Assembly: GCA_964457945.1 (NCBI GenBank)
Contig: CAYWFX010000016.1
Span: 1-64,000 of the forward strand
From: PHAA01 sp964457945
GTDB lineage: Bacteria > Bacillota > Syntrophomonadia > Syntrophomonadales > Syntrophomonadaceae
Direction: 5' to 3'
Length of the DNA: 64,000 nucleotides
The notes under the pieces are model-generated. The model saw nothing but the letters and a program-made list of their open reading frames with translations, was not told the DNA's origin and made no database searches. The position numbers and the translations under genes are program-made. Below, in pieces: positions 58,924 to 64,000 of this stretch (its first letter is position 1; the number at the start of each line of letters is the position of its first letter).

Positions 58924-59928
58924 GTGGATAAGAACGTAAAAATGATGGTTGATGGGGCCATGAACAGGCGGTTATTATCAGCTGCTGAAATAAAAGTCTT
59001 GCTGGCTCTCCCGACTGCTTCGGAAGAATCATTATATGTCCAGCACGCTGCTTTGCAGATTAATAAGGAAGTTATGGCAGGTAAAGCTGAAATACATGGC
59101 CAGGTTGGGATCAACAGCGGACCCTGTGCCTGTAACTGTGCTTTCTGCTCTTTTGCTGCTTCCAATCGCATTTTTACGGAGCAAAGGGTAGAGGCAATCG
59201 AATCAATTATTGAGAAGAGTATCCGTCTGCAAGCGGAAGGTGCTAATGCTGTTTACCTAATGACCACGGCGGCATTTAATTTTGCGGACTTTTTAGATAT
59301 TAGCCGCCGGGTTAGAAGCAGTCTGGAAGCCGAGACGGTACTAGTTGCCAATATCGGAGATTTTGGTTATCAGGAGGCAATTGCTCTTAAAGAAGCTGGT
59401 TTTAACGGAGTTTATCATGCGGTGCGATTGGGGGAAGGCGTTAACACCCGAATTTCCGTCCAGAAGCGCCTCGATACCATCGCTGCGATTCATAAAGCCG
59501 GGCTTAAATTAGGGACCTGTGTAGAACCAGTGGGACAGGAACACACCTTGGATGAATTAGTGGAGAAGATACTCATTACCCGCGAGGCGCATCCGGTATT
59601 CAGCGGTGCTATGCGTCGTATACCAATTCCCAATACTTCCATGTGCGCTTACGGGAAAACCAGCGAGGCCAGAATGGCCAATATAATTGCGGTGGTTCGC
59701 CTGGCCACAGGATATGAGATAGCGGGCAACTGCACTCACGAACCTAATGTTCTGGGAGTTACGGCCAGTGCTAACCTGTTATGGGCGGAAGCAGGGGCCA
59801 ATCCTCGGGATACAGTCCATGATACTGAGAGCAGCCGGGGTTTTGACATGGCCAAGTGCCGGGAAATATTATGTGAAGCGGATACCGAATGGATTCAGGG
59901 ACCGTCCAGGATGTTTGCGTTGTCCTAG
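58924..59928 (+). CDS. radical SAM enzyme (BioB/ThiH-like)
   Basis: 334 residues from GTG 58924, with gaaggag nine bases upstream. The 4Fe-4S motif CACNCAFC (C-x3-C-x2-C) lies near residues 60-67, after GQVGINSGP. The TIM barrel has VYLMTTAAFNFADFLDISRR, GVYHAVRLGEGVNTRI (typical BioB-like E.. strand), GTCVEPVGQEHT and RRIPIPNTSM. It resembles biotin synthase-type radical SAM enzymes but is not ArsS (no DUF3641) and lacks a BATS end. The neighbours suggest that it builds a modified small molecule with the two transferases. Confidence 0.87.
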   Translation: MDKNVKMMVDGAMNRRLLSAAEIKVLLALPTASEESLYVQHAALQINKEVMAGKAEIHGQVGINSGPCACNCAFCSFAASNRIFTEQRVEAIESIIEKSIRLQAEGANAVYLMTTAAFNFADFLDISRRVRSSLEAETVLVANIGDFGYQEAIALKEAGFNGVYHAVRLGEGVNTRISVQKRLDTIAAIHKAGLKLGTCVEPVGQEHTLDELVEKILITREAHPVFSGAMRRIPIPNTSMCAYGKTSEARMANIIAVVRLATGYEIAGNCTHEPNVLGVTASANLLWAEAGANPRDTVHDTESSRGFDMAKCREILCEADTEWIQGPSRMFALS

Positions 59929-60001
59929 ATGTTCTAAGGTATGAATGCTGAAATGGGTTGGGATATTTACTTTTATGTTTCTCAAGAAAGGTAGGATTCA
60001 T

Positions 60002-60715
60002 ATGGAAAAAAAATATTGGAACAGTATTTGGTTTAAAGTGGCCATAATTCTAATACCCATCGTACTTTACATTTTTGTTGATCCGGTGCAAATTGCCGTC
60101 CAAAGAGCTATTTATATATTATCTACGGTTGACGTGGAAGCGGCCAAAGTGTATATTCTATCCTTTGGGATTTGGGCTCCCATAGTTTCATTTCTGCTGA
60201 TGATTCTTCAATCGCTGCTCGCACCGCTGCCCGCTTTTATTATTACCTTTGCCAACGCAGGATTGTTCGGCTGGATAAAAGGAGCCCTCCTTTCCTGGTC
60301 CAGCGCCATGGTCGGAGCTGCCCTGTGCTATGCTATCGCGCGTATTTATGGAAGAACAGTGGTGGAAAAGTTTACTACTAAAGCCGCTCTGAAAGACGTG
60401 GACAAATTTTTCGAGAGGTATGGCAAATGGGCGGTTCTAGTTGCCCGCCTCCTACCGTTCGTATCTTTTGATATCGTAAGCTATGCAGCAGGTCTTACGG
60501 CTATGGGCTTCTGGGAATTTTTCTGGGCAACCGGTCTAGGCCAGCTACCCGCCACCATTATCTACTCTTATGTAGGTGGTATGCTGACAGGCGGTGCCAG
60601 GACTATGGTAATGGGATTATCCATTCTTTTTGCTCTTACTATTGTAATATTTGTGTCCAAACAAGCTTGGCAGGCACGGAGAAAAGCCCATGTGGATGAA
60701 AGTCCAATAATATAA
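60002..60715 (+). CDS. TVP38/TMEM64 (VTT) membrane protein, second copy
   Basis: 237 residues from the ATG at 60002 (aaggtagga upstream). VTT core: FLLMILQSLLAPLPAFIITFANAG, AMVGAALCYAIARIYGRTVV, RLLPFVSFDIVSYAAGLTAMG. Shares the family, but not high identity, with the protein at 52649. It ends the cluster and is convergent with the amidoligase gene, only eight bases apart; no terminator is seen between them. Confidence 0.9.
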   Translation: MEKKYWNSIWFKVAIILIPIVLYIFVDPVQIAVQRAIYILSTVDVEAAKVYILSFGIWAPIVSFLLMILQSLLAPLPAFIITFANAGLFGWIKGALLSWSSAMVGAALCYAIARIYGRTVVEKFTTKAALKDVDKFFERYGKWAVLVARLLPFVSFDIVSYAAGLTAMGFWEFFWATGLGQLPATIIYSYVGGMLTGGARTMVMGLSILFALTIVIFVSKQAWQARRKAHVDESPII

Positions 60716-60723
60716 TTTAATGG

Positions 60724-62394
60724 TTAATGAATAAAACCAATAATATGGGATGATCTAAAAATAGTCGTATTACTTAGTGGATTAACACGGGGATTATTAC
60801 CACCAACACTGAACACAGGACTAGGTGCTGTCCTATTCCTTCGACGACTATGGACATATGATCTTGCAGCAACTGAATTATTCCTTGATCGGCTTCTTAA
60901 ACCTGTTGGTGGAGTATTCCTGGGTCTAGAAGCAAGTGAATTATTGCTTGAGTGAGTATTTCTTGAACTTGGAGTTTGCATATTCCTGGGCCTTAATGTC
61001 CTTTTCTTGTTATTCATACTATATGTTCTCTTTGAAATACCAGCAATTTCCCAAGTCTTACGGAAGTCTTCTTTTTCATTCCAATGCTTACCATCTTTTA
61101 TCATATCATGTATGATTTCTAGTTCATTGGCATATTGCGGATACATATCAGTTTCGCAAATACTTGACCATAACTCGTCAAAAATAGGTTTGAAATATTC
61201 CTGATCTCCCTTATAAAAAGCCTTCTGAGCGGCCACGCTGGCAAAATAATTCTGGTTTAATTCCAAGTAGTGACTGATTGCAATTTTGGCCAGGCATAAA
61301 ACCCCTCTGGTGATTTCAGGAGAAACCAGCCAACTTCCTAAAGTTCGGTATTCAAATCCACCATAATTCTTGGTGCGAAAATCAGCCAGGTTACCGTACC
61401 GTTTTCTGCGTAGACCAGCAGAATTAGGATTTTCTATCATAAATATAGGAATTGCAATAAAATTGTCTAATGTTCTGAGAACTGCAAAATTAAGTTTAAT
61501 ATTACTAAAATGAATGTGGCCCCCTATAGGATACCCTTTAAATGGTTGACTCCCTGCCACCCATTTGATATTTCTATATGGAGCCATTTTTAAAGCGCTA
61601 ATTAGCGCTGCTTTTACGTTTTCAGTCAGCTTAAGAGGTGAAATGCTTGGTTGCGGCCTTAATTCAGCAATAGGACGTTGCTGCCGATTTGTGGTTCTAA
61701 TGTTGTCGCACCCTACTCTCCCATAATGGGGAAAAAAAGTTGAAGCAGCTATCATTTTACTGGAATTAGTGTTACACAACATAAATTCTGGATCAGCCCC
61801 CAATTTGACCTCTTTATCAGCCATCAAATCCGGTTCAATATGCTGTATATTCTTTAATTTAATAATAAGCCTTTGTAAATCGTTAGCTCGAATACTAGGG
61901 GAAGGTTCGATATCAATAATCTTAAATTCTCTTCTGGAAGTAAGGGCGATTTTAACCATCGCGTAATTAAGCCCCAAATGATAAACAGCTTTTTTACTCA
62001 TTTCGGCAGCCTGTAAACATTGGCTTTGTTTTACATATTTTATTGATTTTTTGGGGCTGGCTACGGTTTTTTGTTTTATGGATATTATGGATATATCAAA
62101 AACCAATATATCATAATATCTTATAATTAATTCCCGAGACTTTCTTTTATAGGAAATACCATTGTGGCCAAGAATCTCAAACATAGTATCTCTGTCCAGG
62201 CAATTTATCTGAGACTGTGGTGAGTTAATAATCCTTTCGAATTTCGATGGTTCATTTTTGATACATATATTTATAAAGGAATGATCATCAATATTGACTT
62301 CTTCATAATTAACCAGATTAAAGTTTTCTCGGACAAGATTCAACAAATTATCACCATCTTGATTGGATTTGTGAAAAAAACTTATATCAATCAT
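60724..62394 (-). CDS. COOH-NH2 ligase type 2 (amidoligase) protein with basic tail
   Basis: 556 residues, reverse strand. The central part (~200-430) is the glutamine-synthetase-like COOH-NH2 ligase type 2 domain (phiEco32-like): LGADPEFMLC, ASTFFPHYGRVGCDN, RPIAELRPQPSISP, GYPIGGHIHFSN and NYGGFEYRTLGSWLV. All expected Glu/His metal and phosphate residues are present. The N-terminal ~200 residues are unassigned. The last ~85 residues are low-complexity, rich in Arg, Asn and Ser (SRPRNTPPTGLRSRSRNNS), like spore-coat or nucleic-acid-binding tails. Family enzymes form amide bonds on peptides using ATP; the substrate is unknown. Divergent from the Mur-ligase-like gene. Confidence 0.85.
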   Translation of the reverse strand: MIDISFFHKSNQDGDNLLNLVRENFNLVNYEEVNIDDHSFINICIKNEPSKFERIINSPQSQINCLDRDTMFEILGHNGISYKRKSRELIIRYYDILVFDISIISIKQKTVASPKKSIKYVKQSQCLQAAEMSKKAVYHLGLNYAMVKIALTSRREFKIIDIEPSPSIRANDLQRLIIKLKNIQHIEPDLMADKEVKLGADPEFMLCNTNSSKMIAASTFFPHYGRVGCDNIRTTNRQQRPIAELRPQPSISPLKLTENVKAALISALKMAPYRNIKWVAGSQPFKGYPIGGHIHFSNIKLNFAVLRTLDNFIAIPIFMIENPNSAGLRRKRYGNLADFRTKNYGGFEYRTLGSWLVSPEITRGVLCLAKIAISHYLELNQNYFASVAAQKAFYKGDQEYFKPIFDELWSSICETDMYPQYANELEIIHDMIKDGKHWNEKEDFRKTWEIAGISKRTYSMNNKKRTLRPRNMQTPSSRNTHSSNNSLASRPRNTPPTGLRSRSRNNSVAARSYVHSRRRNRTAPSPVFSVGGNNPRVNPLSNTTIFRSSHIIGFIH

Positions 62395-62755
62395 TTATCA
62401 GTCCTTACCTTCCTAATAGTAAGTTTCTCAACTAAAAATTTTAAGTGCAGAGAACATATATCGCCTTCATAGTAATTAAACGGTTATGACTCAACCTTAA
62501 TTGTTTCCTCCATAATAAAAATCTTAAATCATCATATGAAATATGATAAATGTCTGTGATATAGCAATAAAGTTAATACTTTTTATTGCTGTTGTAATCC
62601 GTGACTAATGCCTGCTTTGATATGTTTGATACGAATTTGTAGATTATTATTCAGAGAACAAGCTGATTGGCACATTTCTAGATATGTAAAGTGGATCGTT
62701 TTGGAAACATAACGAATATACTATCTGAAAAGATGTGCTGAGAGAAGGTGATCAT
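62395..62755. other. divergent promoter region
   Basis: No gene in these 361 bases. ATCATATGAAATATGAT at ~62531 is a short inverted repeat that could be an operator. The last 15 bases carry the Shine-Dalgarno (gagaaggtgat) of the next gene. Confidence 0.4.
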
Positions 62756-64000
62756 TTGCATAATTTGTCCCTGGAAAAGCTCGCTTCGCTCATGGATGGC
62801 AGAATCGTGGTCCGGAGTTACAATCATCTAATTCCCTTTGCTGTGTGTAGATTAGGCGATGAACGTCACAGCAGCATTACCTTTTTAACTAGGTCTTTTA
62901 AAAGTGAGAAGGCATTACTAACCTTGATGAAGAACCATGATGTGCGCTGCGTGGTTATAAAATCATCTAAAATACTGACCACCGAGAAATGGAGAAAATC
63001 GGGTATTGCAATCATCGAAGTTAACGATCTGGACTTTGCATATATGGCACTGTCCAAATTATACCGTGATCAGTTCTCCATCCCACGTATTCAGGTAATT
63101 GGAAGCTCAGGCAAAACAACTACTACCCAAATGATTGGATCTGTACTCAATGTAAAATTACATCCCTTGACTACTCTTCAAAACCAGAACTCCCCATTAG
63201 GAGTGGCCAAAAACCTGTTCCGATTGAATACAAAGCACCAGGCCGTTGTCCTGGAAACTGGAATGAAGGCAGCGGGTGTTATCAGGAAATCTACTCGTTT
63301 AGTCAGGCCTGACATCGGAGTTGTCACCAGTATCCATAGTGCCCATCTGGCACGGTTCGGTTCCATCCGAAAAATTATTGCAGCCAAATCTGAACTATTA
63401 GAATTTTTATCCAAAGACGGAACGTTGATTATTAACTGGAATGATGCCAACTGTCGTAAATATTTAGCCCATAAATTCAAGGGCAAAATAGTACGTTTCG
63501 GATTTTCTGAGCAATGCGACCTGTGGGCTTCTGATATTCAACGCCAAGGGTTTAGCACTTATTTCATAGTTCATGTGGGGGAGCTTATTTTCCCCTGCGC
63601 AATTAATACAATCGGCAAGTATAACGTTGGTAACGCTTTGGCAGCGGTTGCGGTAGGTCTTGAAATGGGGATGAATCCGCAGGAGATTGCATGGGGCCTG
63701 GAACATTTTGAACCGATAGAGGGGAGACTGAAAGTTTATCATAGAAGCGATGGTACCGTTATTATTGACGACAATTTCAATGCTAATCCTGACTCAACTC
63801 GCTTACTGGTAGATGAATTGATTGTTATGTCCCTGGAGCACCCAGTTGTCCTAGTAATCGGTGATATGGAGCGCCCTTCCCGAGATATACAGAAATACGC
63901 TCGCCGGGTACACTATAAGATAGGCCGGCAGTTGGCACAAGGAGATTTCATTCATATTTTAGCAATAGGCCTATGGGCCGAGGAATATATGCGAGGTGCT
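62756..64000 (+). CDS. MurF-like Mur ligase family protein, 3' end outside window
   Basis: 415 residues are visible from TTG 62756 (gagaaggtgat upstream), with no stop before the window edge. The N-terminal UDP-binding-like domain (~1-100) is followed by the central ATPase domain: P-loop VIGSSGKTTTTQMIG, VVLETGMKAAGVIRK, VTSIHSAHLARFGS (MurF-like), KYNVGNALAAVAVGLEMG and EPIEGRLKVYHRSDG. DDNFNANPDS marks the start of the C-terminal domain. Mur ligases join an amino acid or dipeptide to a carboxyl with ATP. With the amidoligase opposite, it may belong to a peptide-polymer or envelope modification pathway rather than core peptidoglycan synthesis; this is inference. Confidence 0.88.
   Translation, partial: MHNLSLEKLASLMDGRIVVRSYNHLIPFAVCRLGDERHSSITFLTRSFKSEKALLTLMKNHDVRCVVIKSSKILTTEKWRKSGIAIIEVNDLDFAYMALSKLYRDQFSIPRIQVIGSSGKTTTTQMIGSVLNVKLHPLTTLQNQNSPLGVAKNLFRLNTKHQAVVLETGMKAAGVIRKSTRLVRPDIGVVTSIHSAHLARFGSIRKIIAAKSELLEFLSKDGTLIINWNDANCRKYLAHKFKGKIVRFGFSEQCDLWASDIQRQGFSTYFIVHVGELIFPCAINTIGKYNVGNALAAVAVGLEMGMNPQEIAWGLEHFEPIEGRLKVYHRSDGTVIIDDNFNANPDSTRLLVDELIVMSLEHPVVLVIGDMERPSRDIQKYARRVHYKIGRQLAQGDFIHILAIGLWAEEYMRGA

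Overview
The window looks like a piece of a low-GC, anaerobic, spore-former-type Firmicutes (Clostridia) chromosome. This rests on strong purine-rich Shine-Dalgarno sites, TTG/GTG starts, S-layer homology (SLH) exoproteins, copper-amine-oxidase-type 'stalk' domain proteins, HPK10/LytTR regulation, and a GGDEF/HD-GYP hybrid. The genus is not determinable from the sequence; a Peptococcaceae/Syntrophomonadaceae-like organism is an inference. No rRNA, tRNA or CRISPR array was seen.

Layout. (1) 1-1520: 3' part of an SLH surface protein. (2) 1.5-12.1 kb: an accessory region of single-gene units, nearly all on the + strand (Mrr-like nuclease, stalk-domain protein, GyrI-like protein, DJ-1/PfpI protein, ECF sigma/anti-sigma pair, unknowns). 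It is full of decayed gene pieces, one of them on the - strand and resembling a serine-recombinase tail. The units are separated by at least four, probably five, degenerate copies of one coding tail that resembles the C-terminus of the RlmD/TrmA-type rRNA uracil methyltransferase. A family of near-identical terminator hairpins (core GCATCTGC-loop-GYAGGTGC-TTTTT) also recurs here. (3) 12.1-16.6 kb: AraC regulator, cupin protein, and a three-gene ABC importer of the TrpXYZ type behind a long leader. (4) 16.6-24.7 kb: a duplicated region with two TetR genes (one truncated) behind matching promoter-operators, two intact condensation/acyltransferase-like paralogues plus the remnant of a third, two copies of a small zinc-ribbon gene (one decayed), a TIGR00027-type methyltransferase, a MerR regulator and a DUF1992 protein. 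(5) 24.7-33.6 kb: rifampin-phosphotransferase-like enzyme with a REP-like palindrome inserted in frame, lactate/malate-type dehydrogenase, an IS110-family element with a candidate bridge-RNA region, and a PAS-PAS-GGDEF-HD-GYP protein. (6) 33.8-44.9 kb: PurF-like enzyme lacking the usual catalytic Cys, an AgrC/AgrA-like system with three matching direct-repeat sites nearby, a large SLH/Ig/FGE-fold protein whose C-terminus looks like a diversity-generating-retroelement (DGR) variable region, a truncated HicB, a second stalk protein, PpnP, MscL. (7) 44.9-52.2 kb: a three-gene exopolysaccharide-type operon (metallo-beta-lactamase/degenerate GGDEF/REC regulator, HEAT-GT2 synthase, glycosidase-like protein). 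(8) 52.6-60.7 kb: a collinear cluster of two TVP38 membrane proteins, YdjY lipoprotein, FtsX-type ABC exporter, DUF4418, GCxxG Cys protein, the two glycosyltransferase families of arsenosugar-type clusters and a radical SAM enzyme. (9) 60.7-64.0 kb: a COOH-NH2 ligase with a basic low-complexity tail, divergent from a MurF-like ligase that runs off the window.

How it fits together. The left third reads as repeated insertion and decay of small mobile cassettes at one kind of site. The middle holds environmental signalling (two TetR-type operators, a MerR promoter, LytTR-type sites, c-di-GMP enzymes) next to cell-surface proteins. The right third holds envelope or polymer biosynthesis. Family names are from recognition of motifs and overall sequence; no database search was possible.
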